Part shown: in pieces, positions 34,832 to 44,369 of the stretch
Numbering within the stretch: the stretch's first letter is position 1
How the letters are laid out: every line of letters begins with the position of its first letter
Origin: Beroe forskalii
Lineage: Eukaryota; Ctenophora; Nuda; Beroida; Beroidae
Direction: 5' to 3'
NCBI GenBank assembly: GCA_011033025.1
Contig: WFMF01000004.1
Coordinates: 1,116,001-1,180,000 of the forward strand
Length of the DNA stretch: 64,000 nucleotides
Notes under the pieces: model-generated
What the model was told of the DNA's origin: nothing
What the model saw: only the letters and a program-made list of their open reading frames with translations
The model's database searches: none
Made by a program: the position numbers and the translations under genes

Positions 34832-35690
34832 GATATTATATGGCGAAACCACTCATTAAACGTAGTTAAAACATGGATAATAATGGTCTTTCGATGGGAG
34901 CTGCAGACTTCCGGAAGCAAGAGCCATCATGGTAATCTTATTCACAGGGCTGATTACATTTAGTTTTTAAAGTATTGAATACTCAAATATGCAGTACAGA
35001 ATTACGTAGTTACGCAGTTACAGGCCGAATCAAAATGAATTACCACGGATTATAGTTAGATAATTCGTTCATCTTCATGTGTTGAACCGGTAACTTAATG
35101 AAGCGATACACGTTTTCCCCTTCACCTGAACATCATAGTAATTCTTGAAATTCCATAAGAATTAGAGTGGGGTATCACATATAAGGCAGCTTGGTCGGTA
35201 CTTTCAATTTGCTACTTCTACGCATGATAATGACGCTATAAGAGTCTACCGCTAATTTGTTTGGCAGAAAGTTTTAACATTCTAATTGTGGTTCATGATT
35301 CATCTCGATTCTCGATTCTCGAGTACAGAGTCATGTCAAACCGTGATACCGGAAATAAATTGTAAGCCCGGATGAACAGTATGTGTTTCCATCGCCGTTT
35401 GCTATCATGGATTTCGTTAAGACTGATTTAGAGCAGCTAATTTTTTACTCCTCTGACTTTGAGAAGCTCTAATTGCTGTTGCGACGAATGTGATTATGCA
35501 GCCAAGATTAAGATTGTTTAATTGAAAAAAATTACTCTCAATGTCGTTGGGGTTATTCGGTCGATCTGGACTAATAACCCGTCTCAGGGACTCAATATAA
35601 AGGGTTATTAACCTGGTTCAGGTTAGTAACCCTTCAATACTACCATATACATGATAGCAAATAAGGGCTTGGGAGCCATATAATATATTT
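34832..35690. other. Unassigned sequence with a GGGTTATTAACCT hairpin
   Basis: Mostly single-copy-looking sequence without a recognisable gene. At 35602-35632 GGGTTATTAACCT pairs with AGGTTAGTAACCC (12 of 13), and a second GGGTTATT/AATAACCC pair spans 35546-35578. These may be the end of a further small inverted-repeat element. Confidence 0.5.
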
Positions 35691-35716
35691 TATTATTATT
35701 ATTATATCTTATTATA

Positions 35717-35806
35717 TCACCCTGTGACACTCGTTCGTCTAATATATACCCTGGCCAGTCTTTTTTATTACCGCGGGGGGTTACCGCCCTGGCCAGGGCG
35801 GGAATT
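35717..35806 (-). mobile_element. Element A dimer, GCG-subtype member
   Basis: It reads ATCACCCTGTGACACTC, then ACCCTGGCCAG, CCGCGGGGGGTTAC and the CCGCCCTGGCCAGGGCGG hairpin. Together with the next copy it forms an A dimer in reverse orientation, preserving the AGG-then-GCG order seen at 6.6 kb. Confidence 0.85.
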
Positions 35807-35814
35807 ATTATACT

Positions 35815-35904
35815 ATCACCCTGTGACACTCAAATCTCTAACTTATACCCCTGGCCAGTTTTTTTATTCCGCGGGGGGTTACCTCCCTGGCCAGGGAGGG
35901 AATT
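35815..35904 (-). mobile_element. Element A dimer, AGG-subtype member
   Basis: Nearly identical to the solitary copy at 31937-32025, ending in CCTCCCTGGCCAGGGAGGG. It is followed by an ATTATTATATATTATT tract and E10. Confidence 0.87.
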
Positions 35905-35929
35905 ATTATATATTATTATCACCACCAAA

Positions 35930-38038
35930 ACCGTTGGACGGTTGGTCTAGTAACCCCCCGCTGGTTTGGATGTGATCAGCCCATTTTGTCTCTTTTCAGG
36001 TTCCGTTGTCACATCCAAACCCGCGGGGGGTTACTAGACCAACCGTCCACCCTAATCAATATCATTGAGAGCGGAAGACCATATGGGGACGACCAAAAAA
36101 TGTCAAATTTTGAAACGGACTAAAATTATTCAACAGTTTTCGTTCCATTTTCTAATTTATGCAGCTAAATATTATATCGGGCAGACAATCTCTTCAAGCT
36201 GATTCCTGTGTTAGCTTATAATTCTCTAACTCTGATTCTGATAGTGCACAGTAAAAATAGGCAGTTAAAATGTCGTCATCATCATAGTGAAATGTTGTCA
36301 TTTGAACCGCCTGTTGTCTGCGGCGTTTACAATTACACAATGGCATAATAATATGTTATCATGTCATAATATAGGACGTAAAAGTATGCAAGTACAGGAG
36401 GGCACCTACAAGCTGTGAAAGTGATACTTTGGGGAGCGGTGGGGAGCATTGGCAATGGGTTTTCCGATCCCCCTCGAGAGCGAAAATCATAGATTAACGT
36501 TGGATAATTCACTTTGTAATTAGATTTGGTTTTCTGTAATTTTGGTTTTCGATCCTGCACAGAGCAGGAAAACAAATCGAATTTTCGGAGATCGTAATGC
36601 TCGATCTCAAGCGCAAAGAAGGAGAAGCAGTGATGATCTACCTCCATATACTGAGTAGGACTAGGAAGAATATAATGAGTAAATTATAATGAGTAAATCG
36701 CTATGCTGTCACTGTATTCATCAAGCTGTTTCAAGCAGTCGTTTCGTTTTCCAAGTTGCAGGTGTCAAAAATACGTCACTTTTTGCCGTATTTTTTAAAA
36801 ATAAACAACCTTGATCAAAGTGGAACACTTATATAAGGATAATTTGAGCAAATAAAATTTTTAATTTCGTCAAATATCGTAAAATATATATTTTTGCCAA
36901 TTTTGGGGAAACGCTTGCTGAAAAAAGGAGAACCAAATATTTTCTTGGGGACGACCAATCGAATACGATATTGATATGGGACCGTCCAACGGTTTTGGTG
37001 GTGATATCTTGACATATGTATGTAGTTTGAACCCATGTTACTTGCCCAAAGGCAGTTTGGACCCACGTAACTTGCCCTCACGTAGTCCGAACCCACGTTA
37101 CTAGCCCAAACGCAAGTCTAACCCACGTAACTCACTCTGACAAAGTCCAAAACTACGTTATTCTAACTTGGAATTACTAGAATTGATATATTTCTTAATT
37201 TCTACAAATCGCCCACGTGAACTCACGTGCTGAAATATAGCAACCAGATCTAATTTCACGTGCATTAGTCGTATTTGAACTCATTTCAACGTAACCAAGT
37301 CGAAAATCCTGTGTAAATATCAATTTCTTCAAATCCCCTAATTTCTACAAAACGTCAGCGTGAACTCACGTGCTTCACTAGTGCATCGTATATTTCCCCG
37401 TTATTCGGACCCACATAATCCGATGAAAACTCTATGAGTTGGAGATGTAAAAGTAGCGCAAAATAGCGTTCTATCACAAAGTACGCTATTTTAGTGGTTT
37501 TACGCGATTTTGATGACGTCATCACAGCACCCAAATAAGCTCAAACCAACTTCCCATATAGCCTATAAGACAATTTCGCCTTAGTACAACATACTTTGAC
37601 CGGTCTCATCTCAAGATAAGTTGCAGTTCTTGACATATCACTCGTTTAAGTTTTGTCCTACAATTTGGAAATCGATTTTTCCACCGATTTTTCCATCGCG
37701 TATATCTCGATGAAAAATCGAGATAGCCCAATGATCCATATGATTTTCTGAAAGCTCTTTAAATTTCCAACTAACGATTTTTCAACATTTTTGAGCAATC
37801 TCCTTTCCTTCTTGGTGAAAAATGCGCTCGAAAATGGCCTATTTTCGCTAAAAAAGCAATAAAATTTCGCTAAGTTGATGACGTCATAGTGACGTGAAAA
37901 TGACGTCACCAGAACTTCTCTTATAGCCTATAACATTTTCCCATTTTAGATCAACAAAACTTGACCTCGATCATGGCTCTACCATTTCCCGTTCTTGACA
38001 TCTCGGCTTTCCAAATTTGCTCCCAATTATCATGATAT
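35930..38038 (+). mobile_element. E-family repeat, copy E10, hairpin interrupted by C2
   Basis: The left hairpin arm, loop and most of the right arm lie at 35930-36049. The rest of the right arm and the body resume at 36981. The body shares E9's deletion junction CCCCGTTATTCGGACCCACA with a single 15-mer (near 37395). Distal blocks run to ATTATCATGATATTATA. Confidence 0.87.
36050..36980. mobile_element. Element C, copy 2 (931 bp, 8-bp target duplication)
   Basis: It begins CCCTAATCAATATCATTGAG and ends GATATTGATATGGG. The 8-bp flank ACCGTCCA is duplicated exactly at 36042-36049 and 36981-36988, and is present once in uninterrupted E hairpins (CCAACCGTCCAACGG). It is about 370 bp shorter than copy 1. 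A GGGGACGACCAA block is near each end. Confidence 0.92.
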
Positions 38039-38074
38039 TATATCTATATTATACACTAAAATTGTTACCTTATC

Positions 38075-38600
38075 AGCCCCCACCCAGAATGCGACATCGC
38101 CATGAAGAGCATTGATATCGCCTCAGTGGAATCAGTTATCGCCTCCTTCTGAAAATTGTCGCCAGCAATTACATCATTTGCGACAATTTTCTAAGTAGGC
38201 GACCATTTAGTTTTGTTTTTGTCGCCTACAATGTATTTTTTGTCGCCTAAGTAGTACTTGATTATCATAATTTGTCGCATGTAACAAAAAATAATCGCCT
38301 TCTGGACTATGTCCAAGTCTTGAGCAAATTTGTCGCCTCATGTAATAAATTGTCGCTTACTCTGGTGATGTAATAAATCCGTCGTCTTTAAGAAAAAATA
38401 ATCGCGTTTGATATTTTCGTAGAATATCCGAATTCTAGATTAAAATCGTCGCATATCCAGGTTGATTGTCGCTTCAGGAATCTTTTGAAATTTAATTAGA
38501 ATATATAATTAATGTTGAAACAACGTGTGGGTTTTACGAAAATTACGATAGAGTGGATTGCAGATTTAGCAAAGAAATGAAATTGCGTTATTCGTAATTA
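38075..38600 (+). mobile_element. Element F, copy 2 (GGCGACA-rich, uninterrupted)
   Basis: It begins AGCCCCCACCCAGAATGCGA and has the same series of TCGCC/GCGACA motifs as copy 1, in the opposite orientation. After AATTAGAATATAT it continues directly into ATGTTGAAACAACGTG, showing the pre-insertion state of the G site in copy 1. The distal limit near 38600 is set by loss of similarity. Confidence 0.78.
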
Positions 38601-39585
38601 ATGATACACACAATGAAACTATTTCAACATGTTTTCATGGTGCGTGGTTTAAAACTAAAAGTAGGCAGATACGTTGACGTTATAATCAATGGCGCTATCA
38701 TCATCTTTGAACTTTGATATAGACATGTCACATATCTTTTTCCTTCCTACCCTCCCTTTATGCAAATATGCGATCGAATTAAGTGCTGCAGCTCTCTTCC
38801 GCATCCAGTTCTGATCTAATGAAGTGATAATTGCGTGTTTGCTTAATAGCTCGTAATGAGGTTAGAAGAAGGTCTGATTTCATACTTGCCCCTGTCTCTC
38901 GGTTCTTGTGTGTGGGTGTGGGTGTTGCTGTTGTGTCATCTTCGCGAGTAAATATGTAGCACATCATGATACACGCTAGGAACCGACCGGATCTCAGATC
39001 CGGTCCGGGATCCGGGCGTTTTTTGGGCGATCCGATCCGGTCCGGTTTGAGGGTCAAAATTTCACTGGATCCGGATCACAGGGTTACTGTATCGGAGGGT
39101 TTCACCAAAATATGAATATCCTAAATTATGAAAATTCAATACTTCAATACTCTGATGCGTACAATAACAAGTTGATCAAGTTACCCTGTCTCAGTTTTCA
39201 TTGAATCCCTTTCAGTGCTGTAAAGATATACCTATACATTGCTAGGTATATTGAGGCTCATTAGTCCCTTGACCATTAGTCGTTTGACTGCCTGACAGCC
39301 AGTAACATCCAATTAGACATTAACTTGTGATTTTCTGTGGTTCATATTTCCAGTACCAACCAATCAATCCAATAAAGCACTAACTGCCTATCTAAATTCT
39401 AAGCATCGAACTACGGACTCTGTAACTTACAATAGTATGTACATATAAAAACTCTATGAGATGGATTATTAAAGTATTAACGCAGCATATCGAAACAAAA
39501 ATGAGGTATAGGTGTTCTGAGTAAGCAAAGTTGCTTATTCGATTTGATACGGTTAACAAGGTGGCCGCAACGGTACGAAAATAAA
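38601..39585. other. Unassigned sequence with a GATCCGG-rich patch
   Basis: No gene recognised. At about 38990-39080 a cluster of ATCCGG/CCGGAT motifs (CAGATCCGGTCCGGGATCC, GATCCGATCCGGTCCGG, ACTGGATCCGGATCAC) stands out from the AT-rich surroundings and is partly self-complementary. Confidence 0.5.
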
Positions 39586-39589
39586 ACGT

Positions 39590-40345
39590 CTAGTACATAA
39601 TATAATACGATTCTAAAGAAAATGAACGCATTCTTAGAGAATAAACGCAAATTCAATTAGGCGCAGCGTTTTTATTTTCTATCCTTGCGTCCATTACTAG
39701 TATAAATGGACGCCTCACTCACACAATAAACGCATTTCTGTTTGACTCTTATTGAAATAAACGCACAGACACGAATTTGAACGCAGAAGGTATGAGGAAT
39801 GGCTTAAACAAAAACAAACGCAACTTAACACTGTGTAAACGCATTGGTGTGTGGCTCTTATCGAAACAAACGCACAGGCACGAATTTGAACGCAGAAGGT
39901 ATGAGGAATGGCCTAAACAAAAACAAACGCAACTTAACACTGTGTAAACGCATTGGTGAGTGACTCTTATTGAAACAAACGCACAGACACGAATTTGAAC
40001 GCAGTAGGAATGAGGCAGAGCTTTTACAGAAACGAACGCGACTTAACACCTGGTAAACGCATCTATGTGTAACACTTACAGAAATAAACGCACAGACAGG
40101 AATTTAAACGCAGTAGGTATGAGGAGAGGCTTCAACAAAAACAAACGCAACTTAACACTGTGTAAACGCATTGGTGTGTGGCTCTTATCGAAACAAACGC
40201 ACAGACACGAATTTGAACGCAGAAGGTATGAGGCGTGGCTCTTAACAATAATAAACGCAACTTAACACTGAGTGAACGCATTTCTCTGCTTCTTATTAGT
40301 TTATTAAGATGAACGCACTGAAACAAATTTGGACGCAGTCATCAT
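39590..40345. repeat. Element J: AAACGCA-rich ~109-bp repeat
   Basis: Units of about 109 bp share CACGAATTTGAACGCAG, with starts near 39771, 39880, 39989, 40096 and 40207. Within and outside the regular units the motif AAACGCA or GAACGCA recurs every 15-40 bp. The first 100 bp carry the motif without the 109-bp periodicity, resembling the motif-rich organisation of F. No coding capacity. Confidence 0.85.
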
Positions 40346-40827
40346 AAATACGATATACACACAATGTAACTGTATTACTTATTATGGAATAAATGGAACT
40401 GGAGTGTAAGAGTTATTAAATTACACACTGTGTGCTATAGTAAATGTTTACATGGACCTCGCATTAGCTGAAACTTTGAGTAAGACACATCTGAAGGATT
40501 TCTGAATTTACTCAAAAGCTCAAATATAGGAAGATATAGTCGTATGCTTCATGAAGAGTACCTACTTACCTAGTTTGTCTGTGGACGCACACTTGTTCAC
40601 CAATAGCGGACAAAAACACTGTTGGGTGGAGAGTAAGGGTTTGTCACGGTTAGTATTTTGGCGGGGATTCAAAGGTAGTTTTATGACCTTTCAGATATAT
40701 TACGTTGAGACGTTGAATTTGGGCCCAAAACTTGGTTTGCACAGGTGGTAACCTTTATTCCACAACCAGAATGTTTTTGAAACTGATCAAATAAAAATTC
40801 GTAAATTTTCAAATTTTTCAAAGTCCA
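40346..40827. other. Unassigned sequence
   Basis: No recognisable gene, element or repeat. Confidence 0.4.
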
Positions 40828-40947
40828 AATGTCCCGTTTTGGTACACTTTGTCCCGTTTTGTCCCGCTTTGTCCCGCTCAAAAAAATGTCCCGTTCGAAA
40901 ATTTTTATGAGCAAGGGGCATAACGGGACAAAACGGGACAAAAGCGG
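40828..40947. repeat. GTCCCG motif cluster with inverted copies
   Basis: GTCCCG occurs five times between 40828 and 40894 (GTCCCGTTTTGTCCCGC type), and CGGGAC occurs twice in inverted orientation near 40924-40940, followed by AAGCGGG. The two halves can pair across a ~30-bp spacer, so this may be a small palindromic element of the same motif-rich style. Confidence 0.75.
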
Positions 40948-41164
40948 GCGTTGAGCCCCCCCCGTGCGACCAGAGATCGTAGTGTCATGCGGATGTCATG
41001 CGGATGTCACGTGACTGACCCGGGATTCAATGTTTTCACTGGTCTACCACCAGTGAGGCAAGAATTTCACGGGTCCAGCCTGATGTAAGTTTCATTCTGT
41101 TTGATATTACCTACACTATGATATATCATTGTTTACACACATCCATGATCAAATTACTTCGACG
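40948..41164. other. Unassigned sequence
   Basis: GTCATGCGGAT is directly duplicated near 40984-41006; otherwise nothing is recognised. Confidence 0.4.
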
Positions 41165-41525
41165 GTAATGTTGTATAATAGTCTCACGCACATTTAACAT
41201 AGCTCCTCTGCGAATTGCATCCCTTGATATCTAGCGTCTCTCACATACACTTTATAAGGATGCTAAATGAAAAACCCATCTATTACATGAGCTCTATTTG
41301 ATAAATCCGACACCGCATCAATGTTATATCTTCTCTACATCAACATCATATAAAATAGATCTTTGCTAATTCACATGCCTAGATATCATGCGTCTTCTTT
41401 GTATCCTCATGTATGTTATAGCCCCAAAGCCCCAAGATGAATATTATTCACAGTCATCCCCAAACCACAGCTACATATAACCTACGTGTTACAAATATGC
41501 GAAACACGTTCGACTATTATATTAC

Positions 41526-41702
41526 CTTTAGCGAAAGACCAGGAATTAACATATCTCTATTACATACGAATGAAATGAGTATGTAATAGGATATAAATAT
41601 TGAGTAGCTTGCTACGAAATATTTATATCTAATTTATCACGCGACACTCGAAGAGTGGAGCCGTGATAAATTTAGATATGTTATGAATGGCTTTCGCTAA
41701 AG
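41526..41702. other. Module X: 177-bp three-leaf cloverleaf
   Basis: Outer stem CTTTAGCGAAAG (41526-41537) with CTTTCGCTAAAG (41691-41702); second stem TAACATATCT (41547-41556) with AGATATGTTA (41674-41683). Inside are three hairpins separated by single bases: TATTACATAC/GTATGTAATA (41558-41567, 41579-41588), GATATAAATATT/AATATTTATATC (41590-41601, 41618-41629) topped by GTAGC-TT-GCTAC, and AATTTATCACG/CGTGATAAATT (41631-41641, 41662-41672) topped by CACTC-GAA-GAGTG. All stems are perfect. X' at 42049-42225 is the same structure inverted. Confidence 0.88.
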
Positions 41703-42048
41703 TAATATAATAGTCGAACGTGTTTCGCATATTTGTAACACGTAGGTTATATGTAGCTGTGGTTTGGGGATGACTGTGAATAATATTCATCTTGGGGCTA
41801 TAAATTACATGAGGATACAAAGAAGACGCATGATATCTTGGCATGTGAATTAGCAAAGATCTATTTAATATGATGTTGATGTAGAGAAGATATAACATTG
41901 ATGTGGTGTCGGATTTATCAAATAGAGCTCATGTAATAGATGGGTTTTTCATTTAGCATCCTTATAAAGTGTATGTGAGAGACGCTAGATATCAAGGGAT
42001 GTAATTCGCAGAGGAGCTATGTTAAATGTGCGTGAGACTATTATATTA

Positions 42049-42225
42049 CTTTAGCGAAAGCCATTCATAACATATCTAAATTTATCACGGCTCCACTCTT
42101 CGAGTGTCGCGTGATAAATTAGATATAAATATTTCGTAGCAAGCTACTCAATATTTATATCCTATTACATACTCATTTCATTCGTACGTAATAGAGATAT
42201 GTTAATTCCTGGTCTTTCGCTAAAG
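42049..42225. other. Module X' (inverted copy of the cloverleaf)
   Basis: Every stem listed for X is preserved. The only difference seen is CATAC to CGTAC in the base of the first hairpin of X, which changes one pair. It is bounded by the same CTTTAGCGAAAG/CTTTCGCTAAAG repeats. Confidence 0.86.
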
Positions 42226-43285
42226 TACATATCCACAGCCCTTCCCCACACACTTTACAGCTACATGTTATAGCGTACACACTACACAGTGGCCTGCGTG
42301 CATCAGTGTGTGAATCATGGAGTACATTGTATCAGTATAATAGTGATCGAGTAACGAGCTTTTGGACTGGGAACAAACACTGAAACAGTGAAACGTGCTT
42401 GATTTGAAAGCATGAAATTTGAAAATTGAAATACCTTATTTACTAGAGTAGCCAGGTAGGGTTGAGTGTGCATTTTCGACGGCGCTCGTTCTGAGGGTTG
42501 GAATGGCTTCGTATTGTGGATACAAACAAAGTTAGTGGGGATGCCTTAATTGTAAGTGTGGCGTTTGGCTCAAATTTGGCCAAAATCCAAATTTGGCTTT
42601 ACGCAAACTTTGAGTCAGGATATCTCAGCTTCCTTATGGAGTTGAGACAAAATGTTGGTGTTTAAAATGATCGCAATGGTCGAATTATGCCAGGCGGATG
42701 ATGGTTCCAAGACAATATGTAGAGCTTTACTTTTTGAGTTATTCACGATTTTGTTCATGCGCTGTAAGCACATTGGCCCAATAACCAAGAAATCTCCATC
42801 TTTCAACAGATAAAGTGATTTGCAATTGAATTTTCATCTTGAATAGACTTTCTACACGTCAGGTTGATCACCCTGGCCTCCTGTGATCGACATAAGGTCT
42901 ATCTATAACCTGTTAAGCCCCATATCACTCTAATTTCATCCTTGTACTATGCTATCGCATGGGTAAAACAAGCTTTTGATGGTATATTTGATGCATATAG
43001 GTACCATTGAATCCATCTTGCATTTTTTGATATCTGTCAACATACAAAGTGATTTGCAATTGAATTTTCACATGTCAGGTTGATGACCCTGGCCTCCTGT
43101 GATCGGATTAGGTCAATCTATAACCTTTTAAGCCCCATATATCTCCAATCTCATCCCAATTCTATGCAATTGCATGAGTAAAACCAACCTTTTGATGGTA
43201 GGTATTTTGGATGTATATAGATACTATTGAATCTGTCTTGCCAATTTTTTGATATGTTACTGTGTTGTCTACTGAGACTCAGTAT

Positions 43286-44369
43286 GGTCTTATGAAAGTA
43301 TACCAATGACCCCCTGCTGACCCCCTGCTGACCCCCTACTGACCCCCTGCTGACCCCCTACTGACCCCTACTGACCCCTGGTGAACCCCTACTGACCCCC
43401 TGGTGACCCCCTGGTGAACCCCTACTGACCCCCTACTGACCCCCTGCTGACTCCCTACTGACCCGCTGGTGACCCCCTGGTGAACCCCTACTGACCCGCT
43501 GGTGACCCCCTGGTGAACCCCTACTGACCCCCTACTGACCACTTCCTGATCATAATTCTAACATATATCATGAATGTTTTAAAAGCATTTAAAATAGCAC
43601 TCAGCCTTATAATAACGCTTTATTGGTCAATTGCCACTCGATCAAGGCACACTAAACGCACGCTCAAACCATAAACGAGTCAGTTATATTTTCTATGTTC
43701 GTTATGTTATTCAAGTCAGTCAAATAAGTCAGGACAGTCACGTTAGTCAAGTTATTCAAGTCATTCAAGTCATTCAAGTCAGTTCTGTCAGTCAGGTCAG
43801 TCATGTCAGTCATGTCAGTCATGTCAGTCATGTCAGTCATGTCAGTCATGTCAGTCATGTCAGTCATGTCAGTCATGTCAGTCATGTCAGTCATGTCAGT
43901 CATGTCAGTCAGGTAAGTCATGTCGTTCAGGTAAGTCTGGTCGGTCAGGTCGATCAAGTTAGTCAGGTCAAGTCAGTCAAGAGAAGTTAGTTCGATTAAG
44001 TTATTCAAGTCAGTCAGGTCAGCCATACGGTAAAGTCGGACAAGTCAATCATATCGGTCGGGTCAGTCCTGGCCCTGTCGTTCAAGACAGTCAAAACAGT
44101 CAAGTAAGTCAATTCATTCAAGTGGTCAGTAGGGGGTCAGTAGGGGTTCACCAGGGGGTCACCAGGGGTTCACCAGGGGGTCAGTAGGGGGTCAGCAGGG
44201 GGTCAGTAGGGGGTCAGTAGGGGGTCAGTAGGGGTTCACCAGGGGGTCACCAGGGGGTCAGTAGGGGTTCACCAGGGGGTCAGTAGGGGGTCAGCAGGGG
44301 GTCAGTAGGGGGTCAGCAGGGGGTCAGTAGGGGGTCAGCAGGGGGTCATTGGTATACTTTCATACGACC
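43286..44369. mobile_element. Element M, 1084 bp, inserted in N's left arm (8-bp target duplication)
   Basis: The termini are GGTCTTATGAAAGTATACC and, at the other end read inverted, GGTCGTATGAAAGTATACC. The 8-bp CTCAGTAT flanks both sides (43278-43285 and 44370-44377). N's other arm carries the same site with a single CTCAGTAT (complement near 45585-45600), an empty-site control. Each end continues into an array of GACCCCCTRCT-type units (43305-43545 forward, 44128-44350 inverted), and the centre is a GTCAGTCAT repeat. Non-autonomous; the 8-bp duplication suggests hAT or P type. Confidence 0.92.
43690..44120. repeat. GTCAGTCAT repeat in the centre of element M
   Basis: A perfect 9-bp GTCAGTCAT core repeat (about 43796-43915, ~13 units) is embedded in a longer degenerate GTCAGTCAAGTNAGTCA array. 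Open frames on both strands (SQVSHVSHV, TDMTDMTDM) are by-products of the three-codon unit. Confidence 0.93.

Larger units (their letters stand above)
41165..42225. mobile_element. L-X-L'-X' inverted composite
   Basis: A ~360-bp segment L (41165-41525) is followed by the 177-bp cloverleaf module X (41526-41702), then L inverted (41703-42048) and X inverted (42049-42225). X and X' have the same length and differ at one position that I can see; L and L' are roughly 97 percent alike by eye. L ends carry TATAATAGTC/GACTATTATA. The second half is thus an inverted and permuted copy of the first. No protein is encoded. Confidence 0.88.

Noticed and set aside
33420..36049. E hairpins as Rho-independent terminators
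   Set aside because: The genome is eukaryotic, no gene precedes them, and arms of 56 bp without a following T-run do not fit.
41629..41898. 89-codon minus-strand frame in L'/X
   Set aside because: It runs through the cloverleaf stems, and the corresponding frame is not kept open in the sister copy.
41165..42225. L' as an independent MITE with CTTTCGCTAAAG termini
   Set aside because: Those termini belong equally to X and X'. With only one L-X-L'-X' composite in view I cannot tell which segment is the mobile unit, so I described the composite instead.
43631..43990. 119-codon SHVSHV and 97-codon TDMTDM frames
   Set aside because: Both come from the 9-bp GTCAGTCAT repeat in element M on opposite strands.
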